From NCBI GenBank assembly GCA_030403585.1, contig JAUEPE010000006.1, forward strand, positions 1 to 64,000: DNA of 64,000 bases, in the 5' to 3' direction. Below are positions 1 through 8,433 of this stretch, one piece after another. Each line of letters starts with the position of its first letter. Within the stretch, counting starts at the first letter, position 1. A program made the translations under genes and the position numbers. Source of the DNA: Frankia sp. RB7 (GTDB lineage: Bacteria > Pseudomonadota > Alphaproteobacteria > Rhizobiales > Xanthobacteraceae). The notes below the pieces were generated by a model that searched no databases, was not told where the DNA came from, and saw only the letters and a program-made list of their open reading frames with translations.

Positions 1-198
1 CCAACCACACAAGATGGCGTCTTCGACGTCGTCTTCAGAACCCAGACGATTGCAACCGTCGACATTCGGCCTCTCGACGGACGGGTCGAAAGTGTCCACG
101 ATGTCTCCGAACACCCGTCCACCATCTCCCCGGTCTGAACACAGGCGGGGGAGGGAGCGCACCGTTCGTATGGTTGCTCCAGAGAACATCGTTCCCAC
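1..198. other. Left-edge stretch without a supported gene
   Basis: A forward open frame from 14 to 202 exists, but it is rich in Ser, Pro and Arg, matches no family I recognise and lacks a clear ribosome site. It is probably the 3' flank of the ABC operon that reads leftward into it. Confidence 0.4.
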
Positions 199-1047
199 CT
201 AATCCAACGAACCCTGCGAGAAGAAATGCTTGCGGATTCGTTGCACGAGCTCGGTGAAGACGGGATCGGCCATCACGTCCAGCGAGCGCGGGCGCGGCAG
301 CGGCACGTCGTAGATCGCGGCGACCGCACCGGGCCGCTCGGTCATCACCAGCACGCGGTCGGCGAGGAACACGGCCTCCGGAATCGAATGCGTGATCAGC
401 AGCACCGTCTTCCTGGTCTCGCGCTGGATCCGCATCAGCTCGACATTCATGCGCTCGCGCGTCAGCGCATCGAGCGCGCCGAACGGCTCGTCCATCAGCA
501 TGATCTTGGGATCGTGCACCAGGGCGCGGCAGATCGAAGCCCGCTGCTGCATGCCGCCGGAGAGCTGCCAGGGTAGCTTCTTCTCGAATCCTTCGAGCCC
601 GACCATCTTCAGCAGCGCCTTGGCGCGGGCGAGATATTCGTCCCGCGGCAGGCGTTTCATGTCGATCGGCAGCATCACGTTGGACAGGATGTTGCGCCAG
701 GGCAGAAGCAATGCGTTCTGGAAGACGATGCCGACATTGCCATGCGGCTTCGTCACCTTCTCGCCTTCGATCAGAACTTCGCCTGATGTCGGCGGCAGCA
801 ACCCCGAGATCAGCTTGAGTAGCGTGGACTTGCCGCAGCCGCTTGGTCCGACCACGACGAAGAACTCGCCGTCATTGATGTGGAAATCGAGCGGCCGCAG
901 CGACGGCACGTCGCCATCGCGCGTCCGGTAAGTCTTCGACACGCCGGACAGTGTTATGCCCGACGCATCGCCGGCAGCCCGGTCGCTCACCAGTCTCAGA
1001 TGCGCGGCCGGCTGCACGGTTTCGCTCACGATCGTCGCAGGTTTCAC
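199..1047 (-). CDS. ABC transporter ATP-binding protein, SsuB/TauB type
   Basis: This is the cytoplasmic ATPase that powers an NMT1/THI5-type importer. Walker A GPSGCGKST lies near residues 67-75, the signature LSGGMQQR near 163-170 and Walker B LMDEP just after it, followed by the switch His in LITHS. At 282 aa it has an N-terminal extension of about 30 residues compared with typical 250-aa family members. The start is GTG at 1047, overlapping the stop of the binding-protein gene by four bases (GTGA), so the two are probably translationally coupled. It is the last gene of a permease, binding protein, ATPase operon. The substrate cannot be read from this subunit; nitrate, sulfonate, pyrimidine and thiamine-precursor systems all share it. 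Confidence 0.9.
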   Translation of the reverse strand: MKPATIVSETVQPAAHLRLVSDRAAGDASGITLSGVSKTYRTRDGDVPSLRPLDFHINDGEFFVVVGPSGCGKSTLLKLISGLLPPTSGEVLIEGEKVTKPHGNVGIVFQNALLLPWRNILSNVMLPIDMKRLPRDEYLARAKALLKMVGLEGFEKKLPWQLSGGMQQRASICRALVHDPKIMLMDEPFGALDALTRERMNVELMRIQRETRKTVLLITHSIPEAVFLADRVLVMTERPGAVAAIYDVPLPRPRSLDVMADPVFTELVQRIRKHFFSQGSLD

Positions 1048-2036
1048 GTGCCACTCTTCGGCAGATAGTCGTTGGTGTAGAAGGCCTTCGGGTTCTCCTT
1101 GGCCTTGGCGTCGAGGCCGCCATATTCGACCATCAGGTTGACGCTATCAGTCATGTTCTGGTCGGTGACCTGGAACGGCCGCTTGCCCTTGGTCTCGGCG
1201 GTCCGGTAGAGCGGAATGGTCAGCTCAAAGCCCTGCGTCAGCGTGTCGATCTTGCCGCCCTTCGGGTTGGCATCGAGAATCGACTGCGCAGCCGCCTTCG
1301 GCTCCTTCTCGGCAGCTTCGACGGCCTTGGTCGTCGCCGACATGAAGCGGCGGACGAGGTCGGCATTGGCCTTTACATAGTCGGTGTTGGCGATGATGCC
1401 CGAGGAAACCATGTTGATGCCGTAGTCGGCAAACTTGATCGGATAGACGTCCTTGCCGGTGGCGTCCTTGATCTTCATCGACTGGTCCATGACGTAGCCG
1501 AGCAGCAGATCAGCCTGACCATTGATGACGGCGTTGAGCTTGGTCTGGCCGTCGCCAGCAACCGTGGTGAAGTCGCTCTCCTTCAGGCCGGTCTTCTTCA
1601 GGAACAGCGGCCAGATCTGGGTCATGGAATCCGCCGGCGTGATCGCCACCGTCTTGCCCTTGATATCCTCGGGCTTCCTGATGTTCTTGTCGACGAAGCC
1701 CATGGCGGACATCGGGCTGGTCTGCAGCAGAACGCCGGTCGCAATCACGGGCGCGCCCTTGATCGCGGCGCGCATCATGGTGGGAACGTCGACATAGCCG
1801 AAATCGGCAGTCTTGGCCGCGACGGCCTGCGTGGTCGCAGCCGAGCCGCGGCCTTCCTGGATCTCGAGGTCGATGCCCTCGGCCGCATAAATGCCCTTGG
1901 CCTTGCCGTAATAGAACGGCGCGTGCTCGCCATAGACGTACCAGTTGAGCATCAGCACGACCTTGTCGGCTGCCTGCGCCGGCGAAACTGCAAACGCCAT
2001 CAGCGTCGCTGCAACAGCCCCAATCCATCGCTTCAT
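1044..2036 (-). CDS. ABC transporter substrate-binding protein, NMT1/THI5-like
   Basis: Periplasmic solute-binding protein of the same importer. The 330-residue product begins with a clear Sec signal peptide ending near AQA at about residue 22. The mature part opens with the VVLMLNWYVYGEH strand typical of the NMT1/THI5 and SsuA group, where an aromatic-rich first loop lines the ligand site. It sits between the permease (51 bp upstream) and the ATPase (4-bp overlap). Family members bind aromatic pyrimidines, riboflavin, nitrate, sulfonates or amide-type compounds. The neighbouring RutR-like regulator gives a weak hint towards a pyrimidine-related ligand. Confidence 0.88.
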   Translation of the reverse strand: MKRWIGAVAATLMAFAVSPAQAADKVVLMLNWYVYGEHAPFYYGKAKGIYAAEGIDLEIQEGRGSAATTQAVAAKTADFGYVDVPTMMRAAIKGAPVIATGVLLQTSPMSAMGFVDKNIRKPEDIKGKTVAITPADSMTQIWPLFLKKTGLKESDFTTVAGDGQTKLNAVINGQADLLLGYVMDQSMKIKDATGKDVYPIKFADYGINMVSSGIIANTDYVKANADLVRRFMSATTKAVEAAEKEPKAAAQSILDANPKGGKIDTLTQGFELTIPLYRTAETKGKRPFQVTDQNMTDSVNLMVEYGGLDAKAKENPKAFYTNDYLPKSGT

Positions 2037-2087
2037 CGTTACTCTCCCTTGTCGTTATGTTTCGGCCGTTGGTGGCCGTTGCTTAAG

Positions 2088-2897
2088 TTACGAGGCGAAA
2101 ATCACGTCTTCGCGCTGGCTGACATGCCAGGGAATGACCAGCTTCTCGATCCGGTCGACGATCCAGAACAGGATGACGCCGAGCAGCGCAAGGATGACGA
2201 GGGCCGCGAACATCGTCGGCAGGTCGAAGGTGCCGATCGAGCGTTGCATCACATAGCCGATGCCGGAATTGGAGCCAACGAATTCGCCGACGACCGCGCC
2301 GACCACGGCGAGCGTCACCGAGACCTTGAGACCGGAGAAGATCGCTGGCAGCGCATGCGGCAGGTTCACCGCGCAAAACACCTGGAAGCGGCTGCCCTGC
2401 ATGGCGCGGGCGAGATCGACCATATCAGGATCGACCGATTTGAAGCCCTGTACCGCCGAGACCACGACAGGGAAGAAACCGAGCAGGAACGCCGAAATCA
2501 CTTTTGGGATGATGCCGAAGCCGAACCAGACCACGAACAGCGGCGCGATCGCGATCTTCGGCACGGATTGGGAGAACACCAAAAGCGGATAGACGTAGCT
2601 CTCCACAGTCTTCGAGCCCGCGATCAGCATCGCGATGGGAATGCCGAACAGCGCCGACAGCAGGAAGCCGCAGACAGTCGCATAGGTGGTCGGCCAGGAC
2701 TGCCGCAGCAACTCCGGCCAGTCGGTCCACAGCACCGCGACGACGTCGGCCGGCGACGGGATCTGGTAGGCGGGAATCCTGAACAGCCGGATCGCGAGAT
2801 CCCAGGCCACGACGATGAAAACCAGGAACAGAACCGGCCTGATCCAGGCCGCATTCAGCATCTTGGACACCGCACTCTGCGGCTTCAGCTCAGCCAC
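2088..2897 (-). CDS. ABC transporter permease, SsuC/TauC type
   Basis: Inner-membrane channel subunit of 269 aa with about six predicted hydrophobic segments and the BPD_transp_1 signature region. The cytoplasmic EAA-type loop that docks on the ATPase is around DLARAMQGSRFQVF followed by LPHALPAIFSGLK. The GTG start at 2897 is preceded by GGGAG about six bases upstream. It is the first gene of the three-gene import operon, and a candidate operator lies 41-56 bases upstream of its start. Family assignment is firm; substrate is unknown. Confidence 0.9.
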   Translation of the reverse strand: MAELKPQSAVSKMLNAAWIRPVLFLVFIVVAWDLAIRLFRIPAYQIPSPADVVAVLWTDWPELLRQSWPTTYATVCGFLLSALFGIPIAMLIAGSKTVESYVYPLLVFSQSVPKIAIAPLFVVWFGFGIIPKVISAFLLGFFPVVVSAVQGFKSVDPDMVDLARAMQGSRFQVFCAVNLPHALPAIFSGLKVSVTLAVVGAVVGEFVGSNSGIGYVMQRSIGTFDLPTMFAALVILALLGVILFWIVDRIEKLVIPWHVSQREDVIFAS

Positions 2898-2937
2898 GCT
2901 TCACTCCCGGTCGTCTTCTTCGTTTCCGGGGAAGAAA

Positions 2938-2953
2938 TTAACCCGTTGGATAA
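2938..2953. promoter_or_regulatory. Candidate TetR/RutR-like operator
   Basis: TTAACCCGTTGGATAA is a 16-bp imperfect dyad that agrees with the RutR consensus TTGACCANNTGGTCAA at 10 of 14 defined positions. It lies between the TetR-family gene and the ABC permease start, where a local regulator would act. Binding is inferred only. Confidence 0.35.
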
Positions 2954-3066
2954 ATACTGTCTAGGGGGTTCGCTGTGACGGTTTGGGCCGGGGGGGAACC
3001 GCACATTCAGTGTCGTCGTGGCGATGGTGAGGCATGTTGCGTCAAACGTAGCGCGAAGCCCCAGCG

Positions 3067-3780
3067 CTACACCGTCTGCACCACGCCAGCGCGTGCCCTC
3101 GGCGCCTTGGCGATCCCGAACAGCGCGGCCGACTGGCCCGTCAGGGCCGCCAGCACGAGACCGACCATGTGTGCCAGCCGCTCGTCCTTGGCATCCTTGG
3201 CGAGCAGATCGCGGCCGAAGATAACGCTCAGCGTCGCCGAGTTCGAGAGATAGAAGAAGCAGAGGCCCGCGATCGAGATGTAGAGCTGCACCGGGTCCAC
3301 CGCGACCTGGAAATCACCGCTCTCGACGCCGCGCCGCACCACGGTGCGGATCATCTCGACGAAGGGCGAGTGCATCGACTTGACCTTGGTCGAACGTTTG
3401 AGGTGCTTTGCGCGCACAAGGTTCTCAGTCTGGAGCAGCGACAGGAACTCGGGATTGCGCAGGAAGTAACCCCAGGTGAACTCGATCAGCCGCTTGATCG
3501 CCTCGGGCGGATCGAGATGTTCGAGATCGAGCCCGCGCTCCTCGCTGCGGATCTTGTCATAGGCCCCTTCGAGCACAGCGAGATAGAGCTCGTCCTTGTT
3601 GCCGACGTGATAGTACAGCATGCGCTTGTTGGCGCCGGCCTTGGCCGCGATCCGATCGACGCGCGCACCGGCGAGCCCGTGAGCGGAAAATTCCTGCTTG
3701 GCAGCTTCGAGAATGCGCAGCCGCATTCCCTCGGGATCGCGCTGCCATTTCAGAGTTCGCTTTGCCTTCGCTGTCGCCAA
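3067..3780 (-). CDS. TetR family transcriptional regulator, RutR-like
   Basis: DNA-binding regulator of 237 aa. The N-terminal helix-turn-helix runs from about residue 19 (MRLRILEAAKQEF) through GLAGARVDRIAAKAGANKRMLYYHVGNK, the canonical TetR fold. The C-terminal ligand domain resembles the YcdC/RutR group. The start used is TTG at 3780; an in-frame ATG at 3726 would remove part of helix 1, so TTG is preferred although its ribosome site is weak. The ABC import operon lies immediately downstream on the same strand, 169 bp away, with a RutR-like dyad in the gap, so it probably controls that operon. RutR senses uracil/thymine in E. coli; whether that holds here is unknown. Confidence 0.85.
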   Translation of the reverse strand: MATAKAKRTLKWQRDPEGMRLRILEAAKQEFSAHGLAGARVDRIAAKAGANKRMLYYHVGNKDELYLAVLEGAYDKIRSEERGLDLEHLDPPEAIKRLIEFTWGYFLRNPEFLSLLQTENLVRAKHLKRSTKVKSMHSPFVEMIRTVVRRGVESGDFQVAVDPVQLYISIAGLCFFYLSNSATLSVIFGRDLLAKDAKDERLAHMVGLVLAALTGQSAALFGIAKAPRARAGVVQTV

Positions 3781-3845
3781 ACCGGGTGCTCGCTGGGTGG
3801 TCGCCTAGATCGCCTTTATCATGCACGCGGCCCGCCGCATAGTTT

Positions 3846-3932
3846 CGTCATTGCGAGCGAAGCGAAGCAATCCAGACTGCTACCGCGGAAACAGCCTGGA
3901 TTGCTTCGTCGCAAGGGCTCCTCGCAATGACG
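3846..3932. repeat. Family A interspersed palindromic repeat, copy 1
   Basis: An 87-bp element with ends CGTCATTGCGAG and CTCGCAATGACG, and internal arms containing GAAGCAATCCAG and CTGGATTGCTTC. Both arms are self-complementary, so it folds as one long hairpin. Five further copies occur in this window, all between genes. Confidence 0.9.
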
Positions 3933-3948
3933 GAGGAGAGAGCTTCGC

Positions 3949-4797
3949 TCACTCCACCCGCTTCGGCGAGCGTTCCAGCAGCACCGTCTGGATCTCGCAG
4001 GTGCCGTTCCGCACCGTCACGATCCGCGTGCCCGGCTTGCGGCCGTTGCGGACTTCGGTGACGTCGAGGCCGGCGGCGAGCAGGCGGGCGCGGGTGGCGT
4101 CGATGTCGGCGACGCGCCAGCTCAGGCCCCAGAGCCGGTCGTGCTGGGAATCCCCGCCCGCCACGGGACGGCGCACCACTTCGACGATGAGATCGCCGCA
4201 GCGGAAGAACATCAGCTGACCCCAGTCGTGGTGCGAACGATCGAGCGCGAGATCGAGCCCGAGCCGCGCGCCGTAGAGCGCGGCGGCGCGATCTGAATCC
4301 TCGGTGGTGATGACGACGTGGTCGAGCCCGTCGATCGGCGCGACATCGGTCGCAACCGACTTCGGACGCTCCTCGGCCAACTCGAGGAAGAACATGCGCA
4401 CGCCGCGCGTCAGCTCGGTCGCGGCCCGCGTGCGCTTCCAGTGCAGCACCGCACCGCTCGCATCGTCGCTGCTCTCGACCTCGGCGACGGGATCCGGCTT
4501 CAGCGCCACACGGTCCAGCCGCCGGTGCATCTTGCTCATGTCTGCGACACGAAAGCACAGGCTGGCGAGCACGCCCTCTCGGTCGTCAAGCAGTGCGCGC
4601 ATACGGTCCGCGATCGCGGTAAAGCCGCTCGGCGCCATCAGTTCGATGGTCATGTTGTCGAGGGTGAACAGCACGCGATCGGCGCCCTCGCCGGAATTCT
4701 GCCAGGCCGGCGCGCGCCCCAGGAGCGTCTGATAGGCGGCCTTGGCCGCACCGATATCCTTGACCAGAACAACGATATGATCGAGGCCGGTGATCAT
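3949..4797 (-). CDS. VOC (glyoxalase/dioxygenase superfamily) protein, two domains
   Basis: A 282-residue protein made of two vicinal-oxygen-chelate modules: one begins with LDHIVVLVKDI at residue 5, and the second with LDHVVITTEDSDRAAALYGARLGLDLAL near residue 160. The N-terminal half resembles the glyoxalase-like domain group. Candidate metal ligands are the His in each LDH motif and acidic residues at module ends such as LIVEVV. Such proteins are glyoxalases, extradiol dioxygenases or isomerases, and the reaction cannot be told from sequence alone. It is monocistronic and divergent from the sugar kinases, and is followed on its 3' side by a family A repeat. Confidence 0.8.
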   Translation of the reverse strand: MITGLDHIVVLVKDIGAAKAAYQTLLGRAPAWQNSGEGADRVLFTLDNMTIELMAPSGFTAIADRMRALLDDREGVLASLCFRVADMSKMHRRLDRVALKPDPVAEVESSDDASGAVLHWKRTRAATELTRGVRMFFLELAEERPKSVATDVAPIDGLDHVVITTEDSDRAAALYGARLGLDLALDRSHHDWGQLMFFRCGDLIVEVVRRPVAGGDSQHDRLWGLSWRVADIDATRARLLAAGLDVTEVRNGRKPGTRIVTVRNGTCEIQTVLLERSPKRVE

Positions 4798-5004
4798 GTT
4801 TTTCCCTTTGATCTACCCGGAACTGGGTGCCGAAAAACGGCATTTGTCCGGGCTTGGCATGCGCCTACCATGGTCGTATTCCGGCCCCATGCCGACCTCA
4901 AGCGCCTCGTGACATTTTTGCGAATAATTTCCGCGTCCTCCGCGCGGAACCGGTGCTAGAGTAAGACCGCCGGCCGGGACCACCAAGCGCATCACGGACA
5001 ACCA

Positions 5005-5898
5005 ATGCAGGCTCTCTTTATCGGACAGACCTATATCGACGTCGTCTTCATCACCGACCACATGCCGACCGGCGACGAAAAGCACGTGGCGACCGACTAC
5101 GCGGTCTCTTTCGGCGGCAACGCGGTCACGGCGGCGTTCTGCTGCGCCAAGCTCGGCATCGTGCCCGATCTCGTCGCCACTGCTGCCAACGACTGGCTCG
5201 GCCGCATGTTCATGGACATGTGCGCGAAATACGCGATCTCGTTGCACGGGCGGAAGGTGAACCAGTCGTCGCTGTCCTTCATCATGCCCAAGGACGGCAA
5301 GCGCGCCATCGTCCGCTGCCGCGACGACGAGCATATTCATCCATTCCCGATCCTCAATCTCGGGGGCTGCCGCGCGCTGCATATCGACGGCCATCAACCC
5401 GATGCGGCGCTTCATTATGCAAAGGTCTGCCGCGAGGCCGGAATCCTGACCTCGCTCGACGGCGGCGGCCTGCGCACCAATACGCATGAGCTGCTGGAAT
5501 TTATCGACGTCGCGATCGTCGCCGAGCGGCTGTGCGAGCAGATGGATTTGACGCCGGAAAAGATGCTCGATTACCTGAAGAGCCGCGGCTGCAAGATCGG
5601 CGGCATCACCATGGGTGAGAAGGGCCTGCTCTGGTACAACGAGACCGGTACGGTCGACACCATGCCGGCGATGCCGATCCCGCGCGAGCGCGTGATCGAC
5701 ACCAACGGCGCCGGCGACGTCTTTCACGGCGCCTATGTCTATTCTTATCTGGCCCATCCCGGCAAAAGCTGGCGCGAGCACTTTGATTTTGCCCGCGCCG
5801 CCTCGACCTTCAAGATCCAGCGCCTCGGCAACGAGGCCGGCCTGCCGACCCTTGTCGACATCGCCAAAGTCAGGCACGAGTTCGAAGTCAGGGTCTAG
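5005..5898 (+). CDS. PfkB-family sugar (ribokinase-like) kinase
   Basis: Carbohydrate or nucleoside kinase of 297 aa. The N-terminal glycine pair in SFGGNAVTAA (residues 33-42) and the C-terminal PfkB signature DTNGAGDVFHGAYVYS, containing the catalytic Asp of GAGD, are both present. A second PfkB gene follows 20 bp downstream on the same strand, so they form a likely two-gene operon. No transporter, isomerase or regulator for a defined sugar is adjacent, so the substrate is not predictable. The paralogue downstream is a better ribokinase candidate. Confidence 0.85.
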   Translation: MQALFIGQTYIDVVFITDHMPTGDEKHVATDYAVSFGGNAVTAAFCCAKLGIVPDLVATAANDWLGRMFMDMCAKYAISLHGRKVNQSSLSFIMPKDGKRAIVRCRDDEHIHPFPILNLGGCRALHIDGHQPDAALHYAKVCREAGILTSLDGGGLRTNTHELLEFIDVAIVAERLCEQMDLTPEKMLDYLKSRGCKIGGITMGEKGLLWYNETGTVDTMPAMPIPRERVIDTNGAGDVFHGAYVYSYLAHPGKSWREHFDFARAASTFKIQRLGNEAGLPTLVDIAKVRHEFEVRV

Positions 5899-5918
5899 GG
5901 ATTTTGTAAGGGCATATC

Positions 5919-6833
5919 ATGGGGCGTGTCTTCGTCGCCGGCAGCATCAACATGGATGTGGTGGCGACCGCCGACCGCCATCCCAAGGTCGGCGAGACCG
6001 TCGCGGGTCAGCAGGTGCTGTATTTTCCGGGCGGAAAGGGTGCGAACCAGGCGGTCGCCGCGTCACGGCTCGGCGCGAAGACCACGCTGATTGGCCGACT
6101 GGGCAAGGATTCGTTCGGCGCTGAGCTGAGGACGTTCCTCGGCGCGCAGGGCATCGATCTCGGCTCGGTCCGCGACGCTGACACGCATACCGGCACCGCG
6201 ATCATCACAGTGGCAGCCTCCGACAACACCATCGTCGTTATTCCCGGCAGCAATGCGCTGGTCAGCGCGGATGACGTCGCAGAAGCGCCGCTGGCAAAGG
6301 GCGACGTCGCCGTCAGCCAGTTCGAGATTCCGCTGCCGACCATTGCCGCGTTCTTCCAGCGCGCGCACGCGGCGGGCGCCACCACATTACTGAATCCTGC
6401 CCCGGCGCAAAAGATGTCGCCCGACCTGCTCGCGCTGGTCGATATCCTGGTGCTGAACGAGACCGAGCTTGGTTTCCTTGCAGGCACCGAGCTCACCGAT
6501 GACGACGAGACCGCAAAGATCATCGCGGTAGCGCGAAAACTTCAGGCGCACGCGGACCAGACCATCTGCATCACGCTCGGCAAGCGCGGCGTGCTCGCAC
6601 TCGCTGCCAGCGAGGAATTTGCAGTGCAGGGACGCGTGGTGAAGGCGGTCGACACAACGGGTGCCGGCGATTGCTTCGTCGGCGCGCTCGCGTCGCGGCT
6701 CGCCGATGGTGTGGCCCCGCGAGCCGCCCTCGCTTTCGCCAACGCTGCCGCCTCGATCAGCGTGCAGCGGATGGGGGCCGGGCCGTCGATGCCGACGGCC
6801 GCGGAAGTGGCGGCGGTGCTCAGCGCCGGCTGA
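5919..6833 (+). CDS. rbsK: Ribokinase
   Basis: Cytoplasmic kinase of 304 aa that probably converts D-ribose to ribose 5-phosphate with ATP. It begins VFVAGSINMDVVATADRHPKVGET, the characteristic ribokinase opening (GSxNxD), followed by PGGKGANQAVAASRLG, which contacts ribose. The C-terminal signature DTTGAGDCFVGALA carries the catalytic Asp. Length matches RbsK. It is likely co-transcribed with the preceding PfkB kinase. The usual rbsABC transporter is not in the window, so uptake or salvage of ribose must be encoded elsewhere. A related deoxyribose or pseudouridine kinase role is a less likely alternative. Confidence 0.75.
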   Translation: MGRVFVAGSINMDVVATADRHPKVGETVAGQQVLYFPGGKGANQAVAASRLGAKTTLIGRLGKDSFGAELRTFLGAQGIDLGSVRDADTHTGTAIITVAASDNTIVVIPGSNALVSADDVAEAPLAKGDVAVSQFEIPLPTIAAFFQRAHAAGATTLLNPAPAQKMSPDLLALVDILVLNETELGFLAGTELTDDDETAKIIAVARKLQAHADQTICITLGKRGVLALAASEEFAVQGRVVKAVDTTGAGDCFVGALASRLADGVAPRAALAFANAAASISVQRMGAGPSMPTAAEVAAVLSAG

Positions 6834-6842
6834 TCACGTTCT

Positions 6843-6974
6843 TACCTCGCCCCGCTTGCGGGGAGAGGTCGGATTGCGAAGCAATCCGGGTGAGGGGGTA
6901 CAGGTCTCGCGATCATCTCATCTGCGGAGAGAGGCCCCTCACCCCGACCCTCTCCCCGTAAGAACGGGGAGAGG
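6843..6974. repeat. Family B inverted-repeat element, copy 1
   Basis: A compound element with the arms CCCCGCTTGCGGGG, GGATTGCGAAGCAATCC and CTCTCCCCGTAAGAACGGGG. It fills the gap between the convergent rbsK and flavoprotein genes and may also act as a bidirectional terminator, though no T-tract is present. Related copies are at 11741-11900 and 16287-16329. Confidence 0.75.
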
Positions 6975-6983
6975 AAGAGAAGA

Positions 6984-8204
6984 TCACGCCAGCGCGCTCT
7001 TCAGGTCAAAGCTCTCGTCCGCGGCCTGCTCCGGCGTGATCGAGCGGTTCATGCCCTGCAACCTTCGGCCGAACATGTGATCGCCGGCGCGGTTGATCGA
7101 TTCGATGCCGAGCAGCTTGTCGCCGTGGTAGCAGAACACGGAAAACGCCTTTTTCGCGGGATCGCCGCGCAGCATGACGCGGTCGTAGCCGGTGGTGAGA
7201 CCTGCGATCTGGAGCTTGTCGTCGCCCTGGTCGCTCCAGAACCAGGGATGGCCGTCATAGACCTTGCTGTCGCCGGTCAGGCGCGCCGCCAGGCAACGGG
7301 CGTGATCGGTGGCGTTCTGCACCGATTCCAGCCGCAGCGAACCGCCGAAGCGCGGGCTCGCAAACAGCGCGCAATCACCAATCGCCGAAATGTTTGGATC
7401 GGCCGTCGAGAGATATTCGTCGACGATGATGCCGGCAGCAACGGGAAGCCCCGCCTCGGCCGCAAGCTCGATGTTCGGCAGCACGCCGACGCCGACCACG
7501 ACGAGGTCGGCGGGCAGATGCCGTCCGTCGCTCAAGGAGACGCCGGTGACCTTGCCGTTCTCGGCCTCGATGGAGGTTGCCTGCACGCCGAGGTGAATGC
7601 GGATGCCGGCCTCGCGATGCCGCGCCTGGAAATATTCGGAGACCTCCGCCGTCACCGCGCGCGCCATCACGCGCGGGGCGAGCTCGAGCACGTCAACCTC
7701 AAGGCCCTTGATCCGCGCGGTGGCGGCGAATTCGAGACCAATGAAGCCGGCGCCGATCACGACGACCCGCGTCTTCGACGGGATGATGTTCCGCAGCGCC
7801 TCGCTCTCGTCGAGGATGCGCAGATATTTCACGTCGGGCAGATTGGCATTGGGCAGATCGAGCAGCCGATTGCGCGCGCCGGTGGCCAGCACGAGATGGC
7901 CGTAAGGCAGCGTCTCGCCCGAGCCGAGCAGAAGCTTGCGCCCCGCGCGATCGATCGACACAGCACGGCCCGCGATCAGCTCGATGGTCTGGTCGTGGTA
8001 AAATTTCTCCGGCCGGAACATCAGGCTCTCCGGCCCAGCGGAACCCTTGATGTAGGCCTTTGACAGCGGCGGCCGCTGATAGGGCAGATGCGCCTCGTCA
8101 TTGATCAGGCAGATGCGGTCAGCAAAGCCCGCCTGCCGCAGGGATGCCGCGACCTGGTAGCCGCCATGGCCGGCACCGACAATGATTACCGGACCATCCG
8201 TCAT
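6984..8204 (-). CDS. Ferredoxin/rubredoxin reductase-like FAD-dependent oxidoreductase
   Basis: NAD(P)H-dependent flavoprotein of 406 aa from the ATG at 8204; an ATG four codons upstream is possible. The N-terminal FAD motif VIIVGAGHGGYQVAASL, the central NAD motif VVVIGAGFIGLEFAATA, and the SAIGDCALF motif before the C-terminal Reductase_C domain identify the group that reduces ferredoxins for P450 or ring-hydroxylating oxygenases. No ferredoxin or oxygenase gene is adjacent, so its partner is unknown. It is convergent with rbsK and divergent from the enoyl-CoA hydratase gene. Confidence 0.85.
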   Translation of the reverse strand: MTDGPVIIVGAGHGGYQVAASLRQAGFADRICLINDEAHLPYQRPPLSKAYIKGSAGPESLMFRPEKFYHDQTIELIAGRAVSIDRAGRKLLLGSGETLPYGHLVLATGARNRLLDLPNANLPDVKYLRILDESEALRNIIPSKTRVVVIGAGFIGLEFAATARIKGLEVDVLELAPRVMARAVTAEVSEYFQARHREAGIRIHLGVQATSIEAENGKVTGVSLSDGRHLPADLVVVGVGVLPNIELAAEAGLPVAAGIIVDEYLSTADPNISAIGDCALFASPRFGGSLRLESVQNATDHARCLAARLTGDSKVYDGHPWFWSDQGDDKLQIAGLTTGYDRVMLRGDPAKKAFSVFCYHGDKLLGIESINRAGDHMFGRRLQGMNRSITPEQAADESFDLKSALA

Positions 8205-8433
8205 CGGACAGCCCATTTCCGCAAGACACGAGCGTCACCCATGTCGTCTCCTCTCTCGCTAATACTGGCTTGGCAAGCCTAGGAGGAGCCGGCGCTCGTG
8301 TCCGTCCCTCAACAAAGGCAGCCCCATTTGAGCCTATCGTTCCGCCCTGCGCAAGAGTGCCTGCGGGGATTGTCACCCCTCGCCTTCTGCGATTTAGTTG
8401 CGATAACGAACCTCATGCCGGGGATTTCCAAAA

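Noticed and set aside
951..2978. Forward open frame of 675 codons opposite the ABC genes
   Set aside because: It lies antisense to three well-conserved ABC genes, is rich in Arg, Asp, His and Gly as expected for a GC-biased shadow frame, and matches no family.
3846..3932. Family A repeats read as CRISPR repeats or transcription terminators
   Set aside because: Copies are dispersed over 54 kb without spacers, and the stems are not followed by T-tracts.
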